Source: Takakia lepidozioides (taxonomy: Eukaryota > Streptophyta > Takakiopsida > Takakiales > Takakiaceae). Taken from it: a DNA stretch of 64,000 nucleotides. Below are positions 32,327-43,400 of this stretch, in pieces. A program made the translations under genes and the position numbers. The stretch spans positions 9,610,001-9,674,000 of the forward strand of contig CM060732.1 in assembly GCA_030704615.1 (NCBI GenBank), in the 5' to 3' direction. Each line of letters starts with the position of its first letter. Positions within the stretch are counted from its first letter, which is position 1. The notes under the pieces are model-generated. The model saw only the letters and a list, made by a program, of their open reading frames with translations. It was not told the DNA's origin and made no database searches.

Positions 32327-34037
32327 TGGTCCTGATCATTGCTTCTTCTTGGCTGGGGCTGCACCTAATGCACCCTCACTTGCCTAGGTTCTCTTGCAGC
32401 TGTCCTTCTGTTGTAGTAACAATTCTCAGTAGAATGGTTATCCATTTTACAGATAGTACAGTGTTTCTCCTTCATGTGGCATTCTGTAGTGGTATGGCCT
32501 TCATTCTGGCACTTTGCACACCATACACCCTTCCTCCAATGTGTTGCAGCCTCTGTGGCATACTTCTTCAAGATTTCTTCCAATCTTTTCTCATAGTTAT
32601 CCCTCTTCAACTTTTCCTTTCTCTTACTCTTTCTTTTTAGTTCTTGCTCTTCTTCTTCATCTGACTCATCTTCAGAGTCCTCATCTTCCTTTTTCTCTCT
32701 CCTGAGCATTCCCAATTGCTCAATTCTGTTTGCAGTTTCAAATGCCTCCTCCACTGTATTATGGGGTAACATATCCACTTTCTTCTGCAACTCTGGTCTT
32801 AGTCCACTCACAAACCAAGTCTTCTGTAAACCGGGTGCTGGTACTGCAGCCAGCTTTTTCATCATCAATTCCATCTTCTCCATATACTCTTCAACAGTTT
32901 CATGCTTCTTCTGCTTCAGCTGTTGTAAACTTCCATACACTTCATCCTCAGTTTTACTTGTCCTGAACCTATTTCGAAATGCTGTATTCAAGCCATTCCA
33001 GGTTAGGAAATGATTATCAGGGAATCTTGCATACCATTCACTTGCTTTCTTGATAAGTGAACAAGGAAACAGTCTCATCTTGGCATCATCGCCATTCTCA
33101 TTGTTCACTATACACATGTGCTCAAATTGGCTAATGTGTACATCGGGATCCCCTTTTCCTGAATATATTGGAAAGGGTGGTTTTGCCCGTGTTGGTTGTA
33201 ACGCCATCTGTGGCCCTACCTTCTGCCCACTGACATGTGCTAGCACCCTTGCTGGTGCTGGTCCTTCTGGACCTGTTGTTTTTGTGGTGGATCTTCCACC
33301 AAGTGGTGGCCCTTGAGCACTCCCTGCTTCTGGCCCCACGATATTCACAGTATTCCCAGCTTCAGTTGCACTACTTCCCACACTCCCTGTCCCCCAGAGC
33401 CAGATCCAGGCAGCCCGCCTGATCCCCCTGAGCCGACACCTTCGTTGGCCCGTGATCCAAGTGCTCCACTTGATCCAGGTCCAACGGGTTGGGATGTCCT
33501 GGTTGTAGTCTCAACCTCAGCTGTTGGGTCTACTTCTTCATATTCTTCCTCTTCCAATTTCTTCTCTCTGTTTTCATCCTCCAAGTTCTGCCCTTGGGTT
33601 TCTTCTTCACTCATGTAACTCAACTGTAATGGTGTTGGAGAGTCTGAACTCTCCGTTGGCTCTGCCACATCCTCATCTCCTTCTTCATCTTCTGCTTCAG
33701 AAACTGGAGTTCCTGCTTTTGGTGTTCCATGCCAACTCTTATCAAAGATTTCTGTCAAGTCTTTTATCCAAGGATGTACCTCAGATCTTTCACCTCGTGA
33801 TTGATCTTCTTCCTGTACCAATTCCCTTAATCTTTCTTGCAAAGAAACAGAAGGAGTGGCATCCAACTCTAGTTCTTCCGGTATAGGTGATGCACTTTTT
33901 GATCTTGATGGTGTGAGAGGTCCAGATGATTCCCCTATGTCTATTCCTCTCTCCCAAAGATATGGATAATTAGCTTTCAGATAGCTTTCTCTTTTTGATG
34001 AATATCTTTGTCGTCTAGCTTCTCTTTCATCACTCAT
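32327..34037 (-). pseudogene. gag of element A
   Basis: Starts with ATG at 34037 (MSDEREARRQRYSSKRESYLK). An acidic Ser/Glu-rich N-terminal region is followed by the capsid (Retrotrans_gag) domain: PPFPIYSGKGDPDVHISQFE, WYARFPDNHFLTWNGLNTAF, then a Lys/Glu-rich stretch and a Cys/His segment (CAKCQNEGHTTTECH, CTICKMDNHSTENC). A run of five C at 33391-33395 (six in the equivalent sites of elements B and C) shifts the frame between the N-terminal and capsid parts. A TAG after VRVH (about 32365) lies before the nucleocapsid region; the same TAG is in element C, while element D has a Gln codon there. Confidence 0.9.
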
Positions 34038-34058
34038 GTCCCATGTCTTTCATTTCTT

Positions 34059-34589
34059 TTAATGTGGCAATAACCAAAACTCTCTTCTGTAATATCTCTC
34101 GTATATGCCTGGATTTCTTTCAAGCTTCAATGCACCCTTGGCTATACTTGAAGTCTCCGTTACCATATAACCATATGGCAAACAAGTCTGAAAAGCTGTT
34201 CTTGGTGTGAGTTTGATCCACAAAATATCCTTTGGAATCCAATTCTTTACCAGTACAAGCTCTTCATGCATATGAGTATAAACATTCACCTTTCTTTCTT
34301 CCCAACCTTCAAACTCTACTCGTTTAATGGATAGCAACGCTATCACATAAACTAATGTTGGTAACCAACGTGCTCTTCCTCTACAGGCTACCTGATAAAT
34401 CTTTATCACTCCTTTCTCCAGACCCCATTCTGGATCAGCATCATGCACTCGTTTAAGAATATTTTCTTTACATCCGTCTGGCAATTCCAAGAACCTTTGA
34501 AAGAATTGTTTGGACAATCTTTCTTCCTTCGTTCCACAGGGAATTTGATTCACTTCAAACTCTTTAATGGTCCAACCCCATGATCCCAC
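34059..34589 (-). CDS. Leader ORF between primer-binding site and gag (element A)
   Basis: Nearly identical to the leader ORF of element B (LSKQFFQRFLELPDG, VACRGRARWLPTLVYVIALL, ending YYRREFWLLPH). The first codon in this frame after the primer site is GTG, so the true initiation is unclear; it could start inside the LTR, use a non-AUG start, or be joined by splicing. It ends 22 bp before the gag ATG. No family recognised; VYVIALLSI is a short hydrophobic stretch. Conservation of the open frame in elements A, B and D argues for a real protein. Confidence 0.6.
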   Translation of the reverse strand: MGSWGWTIKEFEVNQIPCGTKEERLSKQFFQRFLELPDGCKENILKRVHDADPEWGLEKGVIKIYQVACRGRARWLPTLVYVIALLSIKRVEFEGWEERKVNVYTHMHEELVLVKNWIPKDILWIKLTPRTAFQTCLPYGYMVTETSSIAKGALKLERNPGIYERYYRREFWLLPH

Positions 34590-34625
34590 CAGATGCCTGT
34601 CACATCTGGTTGTTCATGTCCCAGC

Positions 34626-34643
34626 TCCCCAGTATGGTCGCCA
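34626..34643 (-). other. Primer-binding site, element A
   Basis: TGGCGACCATACTGGGGA on the minus strand, two bases after the LTR end at 34646. Confidence 0.88.
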
Positions 34644-34645
34644 AA

Positions 34646-35655
34646 TGTCGCGCGGCTTTTACTCACCCATCCCTTCGCTATCCGAGGCGGAAACTCCAAG
34701 ATAGAAGAGTTGGAAATCTCTAAGTACTCAGCCCGCGCAGAACAATCAGTCATGACCTACAGCTAGTGTATCATGGGGGTGTTTCCTATTTGTTTCCTTT
34801 TCCGCATTCATCTCAGCTACCTTACCATTGATAATTAAGTATCAGTTTGCTTCATCAATTTATCGGTTTCCTTAACTCCTCCATTCAATCCACAGCTTCA
34901 CTCAGATCTCTCTACACAGTGTGATTGTATCGTATAAGTATCAGATTATGATTTATCAGGTATCAGGCCGAATCCATTATGTCTCTAATCTGCTCTACAA
35001 TATCACTCTAGCTTTGCATATGACAAGCATCTACTAATCCTCTTTTCTCCTTCATCGTGCTCTCCGATCTCCGCTCCCGCCTGTCTCCGAAGTCCTCCCC
35101 GAATAATGATCCCCTTCCTATTCCCCGTTCTTCCCTTTATCCTCCTATCCGCGGTTCTAACCGTTTCCCTCTCTAACCGTCGTATGTGAACTAACATGTT
35201 CCCTTCACTGGTGTTGTTCCCCACAGTCGTTCCCTGTCCTACTCTTCGTTCCCTATTATCGTGACAGCTGTGTCAAGCGGTGACTGGCTGTGTTTGGCTG
35301 TGTCGGGCTGTGACTGGCTGTGTGGCTGTGCCGGGCTGTGACTGGCTGTGTGGGCTGTGTCTGCTGTGACGACTGTGACGGGCTGTGTGGGCTGTGTGGG
35401 CTGTGACGACTGTGACGGGTGTGTGGGCTGTGACGACTGTGACGGGCTGTGTTGGCTGTGTGGGTTGTGACGACTGTGACGGGCTGTATTGGCTGTGTGG
35501 GCTGTGACTGCTGTGTCGGCTGTGTGGGCTATGTAACCCCCCTCTACAGTGCGCTGCTGTCACCCTAAGGTTCCTGTTTGTCTCAGTCTGTGCAAAAATT
35601 AAGGGTACCCTACAGATCCCGTATAAGTGTCTAAGTCCCCTACAGTCCTCTAACA
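34646..35655 (-). repeat. 5' LTR of Gypsy element A
   Basis: 1010 bp, from TGTTAGAGG (35655) to CGCGACA (34646), followed by the primer-binding site. Positions 35270-35540 are a degenerate GGCTGTG repeat tract. It abuts AACATGCATTCC outside the element; the matching target duplication would be in the gap at the other end. Confidence 0.93.
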
Positions 35656-37093
35656 AACATGCATTCCAAAGCAGGAGTAGAAAGAAATCAGAGCATAAAC
35701 AAGCCATCACCTCGATGGTTTGCAGAAGAGAAGCCTGCAAAATGGCTCCCAAGACCAACAAACAACAAACACAAAAAGAGTGGATTGCCCAAGCATTTTA
35801 ACAGGTTCATTCACTTCCCTGAGGTCTTAAGATGCGCCGCTGTATCTTAATGATCAATGAAGGGCACAACAAACGATCACAAGCTGAGTAGATCGCCCGC
35901 CAACATGAGAGACAACCGCCACAGGGAAATTGAAGGCACTGCCGCCATTGCGCACCCCAAGAGAGGAAGAAAGTACTGGAATCTTGCCAGAAACCCTGCA
36001 GACCTTAATTACGCAACACCATAGTAATCAAAAGGCCCTGAATCGGGCTCAATGCGCACTCCGCCACCATCCCTCAGTTCCAGCAAACCTTAAGCACGAT
36101 TGTCGTGCAGAAAATTAGGGCAGGGAGGAGATGAAGCTATTTCCCCGCGATTTCATCCGCACGGGATGAGCTCCATCAACAAACGGTTGATAAATCCCGA
36201 TTTTTCATCCCTGTGTCATCCGCCAGGGATGACATCTAGATAGGGATGAAAATCATTTGGCATTCATTAGGATAGAAACCTCATGACCTTATAAACCAAA
36301 GATCCAAGTAGGGTAATTAACCGAAATTAACCAGATTCGGACGTCATCCGTAAAGTAAGAAATCAGCCGGTATGGCTGAATTATGTTAAAGGTAAATCCA
36401 CCATCTGATGACTTCATCATCAGCAGATCATCCAGTATGGACGAAATATCAAGGAAGTTAATTAGGGATTAATTAACATATCTCTGGGTTTAAACCATCG
36501 GGTTTAAAAGAACCAGCCGGATCCATGGAGGGAGGGAGAGAGAGGGAGAGAGAGGGAACCCACCAACCATCCCCCGGTATGGCAGCTCCTCATGGAGTGA
36601 GTGTGGTATGCACTCGCCCCGTAAGGGAGTGCATACCAGACCCCATCACATAAAGGACCTCCCTCTTCTTTGTAGCTTTTATTTCTGGTTACAAAGGAAC
36701 CATAGAAATAAAAAAAAAAGCCTACAATCTCAATTCTCCAAGGTCAAAAAACAAAACAAGTTGTGACAAGCGAAGGTACATCAACACTTACATCAGAATG
36801 TAGAGTTTTAACTTTTACCTTTTAGCTCGCACATGAGCTCTGGTAATGGAAAGAAGAGGCTGATGAAAGAATCCTCAACTCCCAAATTCAGGAAGCAACA
36901 AACATGAAATAAACATTTATCAGCCAATTAGTGTTTATCAGCCCCTTTATTGTTTATCAGTCAAGAATCTGGTTATAGAACCAGTTTTCCCAAGAGGTAC
37001 GAATATTTGTTCTTTAGTCATTGGCAGTAATGTACTGCCTATGATTCAAACAAAACATCTTCCAGCAATAAAATAGAATTGGGTATTTTTTAT
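35656..37093. other. No gene recognised
   Basis: Between element A and the next DNA element. It contains several ATCCC/GGGAT-type short inverted motifs around 36140-36260 and a purine-rich GGGAGAGAGA stretch at about 36528-36557. Short frames (60-odd codons) have no recognisable content. May be unique host DNA or an old element. Confidence 0.4.
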
Positions 37094-37240
37094 GGGGGGC
37101 TGCTATTTCATGAGCCATGAGCCATGAGCAGAGTCGTAAGTGTGGAAAAAAACATGAGCAGCACTATTTTCCGGAAATGAGTGTCCGCGGGAATAGGGTT
37201 TAGGGTGCCACGGTCATAGGGGGAGAAGGACCTCCCGATG
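37094..37240 (+). repeat. Left terminus of the copy-2 element
   Basis: GGGGGCTGCTATTTCATGAG again, followed by CATGAGC units, AAAAAA, CATGAGCAG and GGGAATAGGG motifs. It is more diverged from MULE1 than the copy-1 terminus is, but the order of motifs is the same. Confidence 0.82.
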
Positions 37241-37541
37241 AAGGAGGTTCGGCAATGTTATTTAGAATTATATATTGAAATGCAATGTTTCGCGAATGGT
37301 AGGGTGGTACTGCTCTGTACAATGGGGGCCCATTTCAGCCTACCAGCCACTTGCAAAATCCACCCACACTCCCAATCCCAAACGAAATGAGCAATGACGC
37401 ATTCTGGGAACGATGGACACAGAATAGAATAAAAAGAGGGCACAATGAGGTTTTTATTGATCCACATGAATTGCATTTGAAGCACGTCTACTGTGCTGAT
37501 TGTGCAATCAAATCTTTAGCCCTGTGCCTACTGAATACAAG

Positions 37542-38318
37542 TCACGTTGTCAATGGGACTTTGACTGCTCTCATAACTAGCTCATGAGTCATGGGGCTCC
37601 TCCATGTAAAGTCGATTGCAGCCGTTGTACCGCCCCTAGTGATGTTCACCACAATGTCCTGCCCTTCAATCATACCACCATCGAATATGGAAATCTTCAC
37701 GTTTTCGTCGTCCACACCAATGCGAATGTCCCCATACAATGGAGAAGAGGAGCGCACTCCTTGAGGAGAATAGGTCTCTCCGATGGAGTCCACCCACATC
37801 CAGTGGCAGCAGTTCCACCGCAACAGCATAGCAGTGCGCCTTCTTCTGCATGGGTGACCGTCGTAGCTGGGAAAATCGGAATCAAGGATGCGCAGGAGCC
37901 ACGGACTCCTCAGACCAAGATCGTCACCCCGCTCGAAGGCGTAGTGGCCTAGGATATACTCAAAAGCCACCAATGTTTCCACAATTGAACCAGTATCTTC
38001 TGTGTAATCTGTGTACCAGATAACAATGTCTCCCGATGTGGCCGAATACATTGCATAATCGATGCCTCCAAATGGGCAGTCGTCCCGGTTCCGGAAGCAC
38101 GGCATCCTTGCAAAGGAGGACCTGAGGACGACTTGGATGCAGATGACAATGACCTTGCGGACAGCTACGAAGCCCTTAGATTTTGGAAATGATGCGAAGC
38201 GGAAGAGCAGTCCGGCCTCCAATAATGGAGCATCTGGGTCCCACGTACCCATCGACGGAGGTGGAACGTGTTCATCACGCCGGCGGTGGATGAACCCATA
38301 CATCTTTCTCATCAACAA
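37542..38318 (-). CDS. Unknown protein, paralogue of the divergent neighbour
   Basis: A 258-residue single-exon frame, start MLMRKMYGFIHRRRDEH. It aligns over about 190 residues with the plus-strand gene at 38538: RMPCFRNRDDCPFGGIDYAM, SGDIVIWYTDYTEDTGS, LRWNCCHW, LYGDIRIGVDD, DGGMIEGQDIVV. Several conserved Cys (MPC, DCP, NCC) and Trp suggest a small structured, possibly metal-binding domain. I recognise no family. The frame is intact with normal codon use. Its start lies 220 bp from that of the divergent partner, so they could share a promoter. An upstream exon cannot be excluded. Confidence 0.7.
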   Translation of the reverse strand: MLMRKMYGFIHRRRDEHVPPPSMGTWDPDAPLLEAGLLFRFASFPKSKGFVAVRKVIVICIQVVLRSSFARMPCFRNRDDCPFGGIDYAMYSATSGDIVIWYTDYTEDTGSIVETLVAFEYILGHYAFERGDDLGLRSPWLLRILDSDFPSYDGHPCRRRRTAMLLRWNCCHWMWVDSIGETYSPQGVRSSSPLYGDIRIGVDDENVKISIFDGGMIEGQDIVVNITRGGTTAAIDFTWRSPMTHELVMRAVKVPLTT

Positions 38319-38537
38319 GTTATAGTTTGAGATTTGCCACCGAAGTCCATCCCCCGGATGGAAATTCGGCGCCGCATTTACATCGAAGAGGGGATGGACT
38401 TCGTCGTGTCCAGTGGCTATCGGCCCACCTGGCAGTGAGTGCCCATAGTTTGCATGGCAGGGTAGGAAACTGAAACGGCTACATTCATGAAGCAGCCAAT
38501 CTTCATCGGTCCAGGATCCTGTAGGGGGGAAATTTAA
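38319..38537. promoter_or_regulatory. Shared intergenic region of the divergent pair
   Basis: 219 bp between the two start codons. It contains one copy of the palindrome family, GGAAATTCGGCGCCGCATTT at about 38359, about 40 bp upstream of the minus-strand start. No TATA box is obvious. Being a bidirectional promoter is inferred from geometry. Confidence 0.45.
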
Positions 38538-39239
38538 ATGTGCCCTGGAGTGTTTGTGAGGAATTACAGCGTTAGCTTGAACTTTTTCCAGCCACCGCGC
38601 TGCTCCTCCTCCATCCGGGAGCTGCTGTCATTGAGCGTACTCCGCTACTCTTTTTCAAGGATGCCGTGCCGCCGAAATCCAGCCGACTGCCCTTATCATG
38701 GCCACGATTATGCTATGTTCAAACCAGAATCAGGAGACATCATTGTCTGGCTCTCTGTTTTCACAGACGCTGCTGGAATCAAGCAAGAGTCTTTGCGCGC
38801 AATGGAGTATCTGGAGGGCTATTACCGCTTTGAGCGAGGTGAGGGCGAGGGTCAATGCGGTCCGTGGGTCTTGAAAATTGTTGACCTCGATATACCAAGC
38901 TGGAAAGGGATGCCGGACAGATCACGCACGACCTCGCTTTGGCGCTGGAACTGCTGCCAGTGGACCAGGGAGGACGGCACCGGGGAAAACTATATACGTG
39001 CAGATCACTCCGCTCTTCCAGTGTATGGAGACATTCGGCTGAGTTGCGAAGACGAATCGCACGGGCACATGAGGCCCACAGTGACCTTGTCAATGTATGA
39101 TGGTGGTATCATTGATGGACATGACATTGTCGTCGGCTCCAGCAAGGGCAGCAGAACGACCGAATTGCAGTTTACCTCGAGGTGCCGCAACAGTGATGAG
39201 CTTGTTTTGAGGGGTATCGAAGTTCCGTCGACTTGGTGA
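38538..39239 (+). CDS. Unknown protein, paralogue of the divergent neighbour
   Basis: A 233-residue frame from ATG at 38538 to TGA at 39239. Conserved with the minus-strand partner: RMPCRRNPADCPYHGHDYAM, SGDIIVWLSVFTDAAG, EYLEGYYRFERG, LWRWNCCQW, VYGDIRLSCED, DGGIIDGHDIVVG. Alignment is weak before the RMPC motif, so the first 40 residues could include an unspliced or mis-chosen start. Sequence divergence between the partners is high (clearly under 50 percent identity), with the frame maintained in both, which suggests selection. No family recognised. Confidence 0.7.
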   Translation: MCPGVFVRNYSVSLNFFQPPRCSSSIRELLSLSVLRYSFSRMPCRRNPADCPYHGHDYAMFKPESGDIIVWLSVFTDAAGIKQESLRAMEYLEGYYRFERGEGEGQCGPWVLKIVDLDIPSWKGMPDRSRTTSLWRWNCCQWTREDGTGENYIRADHSALPVYGDIRLSCEDESHGHMRPTVTLSMYDGGIIDGHDIVVGSSKGSRTTELQFTSRCRNSDELVLRGIEVPSTW

Positions 39240-39489
39240 AGCCCATGTAGAAGGAGGAAGGGCTTAGTTTTGTCTGCAGTTGGTAAATGTGAGACATCGT
39301 GTCCGATCAATAAACCCATCGTACCTCACTTCTGTATGATTGTGTTTCATTCTGTTGAATAACTATCGGAATTGGCCCACTGTTTACAATTTGATGTCTC
39401 ATTTCTACAATGTGTCTGTCCGGATGAATATAGCAGAGTAATCGGTATGAGAGTCATGTGTCAAGAATATACCAAAGTAACGCCATGTC

Positions 39490-40300
39490 GGACATTGAAA
39501 TGCGGCACCGCATTTCCATGTCGGCATCGAAATGCGGCACCACATTTCCATGTCGGACAAGGAAATGCGGTGCCGAATTTCCATGCCGACATGGAAATGT
39601 ATGAACCGCATTTCAGTGTCGGACAATGAAATGCGGTCCATCATTTCCGTCTAGGTACACGAAATACCAACACGGGTCTATAAATTGGACAGACAACGAG
39701 GTTGGCATTGCAAATGCGGCGACGCATTTCCAGCTTGGCAATGGAAACTTCTTTTTGGACAAGGGAATGCGGTGCCGCATTTCCGTCCAACACTTCGAAA
39801 AGTGTGACATTTCCGACCAGCGCGATGGAATGCGTTACCGCATTTCCGTGAGAGGGTCTGCAAATGGACAAATTGCGATGTCCGTTCTGGAAATGCGGCG
39901 CCGCATTTCCATGTCCGTCATCGACTTTTTTTTTACAATGGAATGCGGTGCCAATTTTTGCTGATGGGCCTGCAGTTCGAACAACGACCATCCCCAATAT
40001 GGAAATGCGGCACCGCATTTCCAATTCCGCCATCTCGACCTCCTTGTTCGACCTCCTTGTTCGACCTCTGTAAGCGTGGTGGCATCCATGCAATGAGCGG
40101 GAGAGGCCAAAACTGGCGTGTGGACAAAGGAAATTTTGGAAATGCGGCACCGCATTTCCAATCGGCCGATTACTTTTTACTATGCCAACATTGAAATGGA
40201 AAATTTAGTCCCTCCCCTGTTTTGGAAATGTAGTGCCGCATTTCCAAAAGAGGTTCTTAGAGTTGCCAAAATTTTGGAAATGCGGTGCCCCATTTCTGAT
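39490..40300. repeat. Palindrome array between divergent pair and copy 2
   Basis: About a dozen copies of the core GAAATGCGG(CG/CA/TG)CCGCATTTC type separated by 30-70-bp spacers, from 39497 to 40290. Some arms have decayed (GCCAATTTTTG at 39952). Frames on both strands through it read as repeated KCGAAFP or MRHRIS-like strings and are spurious. Confidence 0.9.
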
Positions 40301-40433
40301 TTTGGGAGCGTCGTGGTTTGGGCGATTGTGTGGCTGGAATGCACACTGGAGAGGGGTCACGAATGTCGGGCAGAATTTCCTTTATATACTCTGGAAGAGA
40401 ATTTACATTTACAGAGACTGCATTAAAATTCTA

Positions 40434-43400
40434 TTAATCTTGAAAATCATCCGAATCCTCATCATGTTCTAGACTGTCCTGCTCCGCCTCCACCCCCTCA
40501 GTGCCTTTCTCATCTCCAGCGGACTGCTCGTTGGCCAGGCTTTCAAAAATCCCATCTTCCCCTTGCGGAACTGTCCATCTCACCTCCGTTGGGTCGTCTT
40601 CCTCCCTGTCTGCGTCGCTCTCATCCGCTGAATCACATATGTACTTTCGTACCCGTCTACCTGTCTGAGCTGCTGCCAACTCTTTCCTTATCCTTCTGTC
40701 CTCCCTAGCCCTCTCCAAAATCTGCTCTACTTTACTGGGATTCTCACTTCTTCTAATCGCTGTATTTGCGAGTTTAGCTGCATAACTAGGAAGGGAGTAG
40801 TCCCTCACCGGGCTCGTCATGAAGTCGGCCCTCGCAAAGAACGGGACATTCTTCCTGGCAGGAAGTGTAGGCCCTACATGTTTCGACCCGGACCCTGCAA
40901 TCCTGCACATGACAATCATCAACGAGACTAATGAGAACCACAGTCGGGAAATTCGTTTGACAAAAATGACCCAGAAGGCTTTGCAAACTTACAATGTTTG
41001 CACTCACTCGTATTCCGGGTTCTCCTCCGCATCAATGTCCACTCTGTCTTCCTCGGACTCCAACGAATCCGAGGAGACTTCCGCTCTGTTGGGAGCCTTA
41101 ACATTCCGTTGCAGCCCTTCCAGATGGGATCCCCACACGGATGAATCCTCCTCGTAGGCAAAGAGGTGCCGGTCGGAAAACCGCCCAGCCCACATTGAGG
41201 CACCTGTTACAATGCCATCCACACATTACCACATGGCGCTTCAGATGTTGCGAACTACATCCTAACGAGAATTTGCAGAACAGCATAGATCAAGATTCTG
41301 CATACCTGTCCCACAGATGAGGTCGAGCACTGTGCCCTCCACGTCTGTGCATGTCTCCATAATTGTCTGAATGAAGGCAGGGCTCCGAGTCCGTGAGTAC
41401 CGCAGGGGTTCCGTTGAAGTGAGGCTGTGAGGGAGAAGTTCCTTGGGAACGTTGTTGAACAGAACGTCGTAATCGAGGGGGTCGCAGTTCGGGTCAACCT
41501 TTCCTCCCTCCTTCCGGAAAGCAAAGGTGGAGTTCTCCTTCACAAAGCAGTATGCATCGAACTGCTTCGTCTGCATACACAGGGGGGAACGATTAGAAAC
41601 CGAATGCGGCACCGCATTTGAAAACACCCAAGCAAATGAATGGACGAGTGCCAGTGTCGTAATCACCTTCTTCCCTTCCGACCGAAGGCCCAGTGTGTTG
41701 ATGCACGTCCACTTCTTTTTCAGAATCGGGACGGCGCTCTTGCGGGGTCCACTTCGCAATTCCTGTCTGAGTGTTTTTTCCTTTGCTCGCCAGGACAACC
41801 ACACAGCCTCTGTCGTCCAACACCATGCGGGCAAGCCCGAATCCTTTCTTCCAAAAGTCCTCCGAGTACCTGTTCCAAGATGGCAAAGCTTGCAGTCCTT
41901 CCACAGGCTCTCCGTCCGGAATATCCAAGATGATCATATCGCAAGACCACTCGGTGGCATTTCCGCCCCTCCTACAATCCTTGTCTGCACACACCCTCTC
42001 AAAGAACGAGACCATATTCTGAAATCCTGGGGTGTCGGAAGGCTCTTCGGCATTTGCCTTCTTCAGTGCTCTGCCCTTCAGACCCTCCATGGTCTTCATG
42101 TATGCCAACTTGGCTGCCCGTCCATCCAAAGCCGCCAAGAAACTCTCATTTACACACTGGACTACTGTTTCGGGAGCCACTTTTGGCCTCTTCATTTCCA
42201 CCGGCTCGAAAGGGTGCCCCCCTGGGGGGTTGAAGAGTGCCTTCTTTGCCGAGCCAGTTCTCGTGCCTCTCGTGACAACGGTGGGCACAGGGGAGGCAGC
42301 TTGCGTTTGGGGGGGTGGGCTGGTTGCAAAGTCTCCATCGGAGTCCTCTTCCTCATCCTCTTCCTGAACAGGCTGTTTCTGCTTCTTCGTTTTGGCGGGT
42401 GTCACAACAGCTGCTCCTTGCTGGCGAGTCCTCTTCTTCGACCCCTTCTGTTGGCCTGCACAGCTGCATCCACCGTCTTTTGTGCCATCTCAGCTGCCTT
42501 TCTGGATTCTTCCAGAGCAGCAGATTCCTTTGCCGACTTTGGCCCAGCAGGGACACGTCTTTCCTTTCTCTTCTCTTCTGCCAAGGTGTGCAGATCTTTC
42601 TCAGACTCGTCAACAATACCGCCAGACATGTCCAGGTACCACGGGCATCCAACGAGATGCGCGGGATGCCATTGTTTCTACATATCGGGTGTGTAGACAC
42701 AGCTTGGGCCCGCCACGGTCCAAGCCATGAAGAACGGGGGCTCTTCAGCCAGGGCCCCTGTCTGAAGGAGCACGTATTTCATATACCTGCAAGGCAGTCA
42801 GCATGCGTGAGCAAAAGTTGAGACCAACCTACTCGCAGAGTGCCACCGAAAACATAAAATGCGAATGCAGTGCCGCATTTCCGAGACAAACCTCGTAACC
42901 AGGCTTCGCATACAAGGGCAGCTGTGCTTCACCTGTAAACAATTTGCATTGCAGCTTTCCCCGCTCCCTCCTGATGTGTAAACTCCACGCTCCTTCTTGC
43001 TGTCTGTAGCTCTCTGGCGAAAAGGTTATCCTTGTACGCACATCTGAAACGTGTCACGTAGTCTTCCAATGTCTGTGTTCCATCCCATTTGACGTACAAG
43101 CCAAACGAATTTGTGTGCATTACGACTTGCTCCTTCGCATTCGACATTACCTGCGATTCCCAAATGCATTGTCACGTAGCAGTTCAGGGAATTCATTTCA
43201 GAAAAGCAAATCTGGGGAAGTACCTTGAATTACCTGGAACCACCAAGTCATGCGGTTGAGCCACACATCCACTGTAGGGTCGGAAACTTCGAGTGGAAAA
43301 GGGCACATTGTCCTTATGCTCTCGGATGCATTCCAGATCGACAGCCACCGTGTCTGCCATTTCCGATCCAATGTCAGGAGCTGGAAGAGAGTGGCTATTG

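Larger units (their letters stand above)
14751..35655 (-). mobile_element. Ty3/Gypsy retrotransposon A (nearly complete, interrupted)
   Basis: In element order: 5' LTR (34646-35655), primer-binding site, leader ORF, gag, [MULE1 inserted 24278-32317], zinc knuckle, protease, reverse transcriptase, RNase H, integrase, a 30-bp coding minisatellite, a long post-polymerase ORF with coiled coil, polypurine tract, 3' LTR. Without the insertion about 12.9 kb is visible. Domain order RT-RH-INT is Ty3/Gypsy; absence of a chromodomain, the TGGCGAC-type primer site and the additional ORFs resemble Tat/Athila/Ogre-type elements, but lineage placement would need a tree. Several 1-bp frameshifts and stops mean it is not autonomous as assembled. 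Confidence 0.92.

Noticed and set aside
37258-37485. Possible small gene left of the divergent pair
   Set aside because: Short frame, no conservation visible and no recognisable motif.
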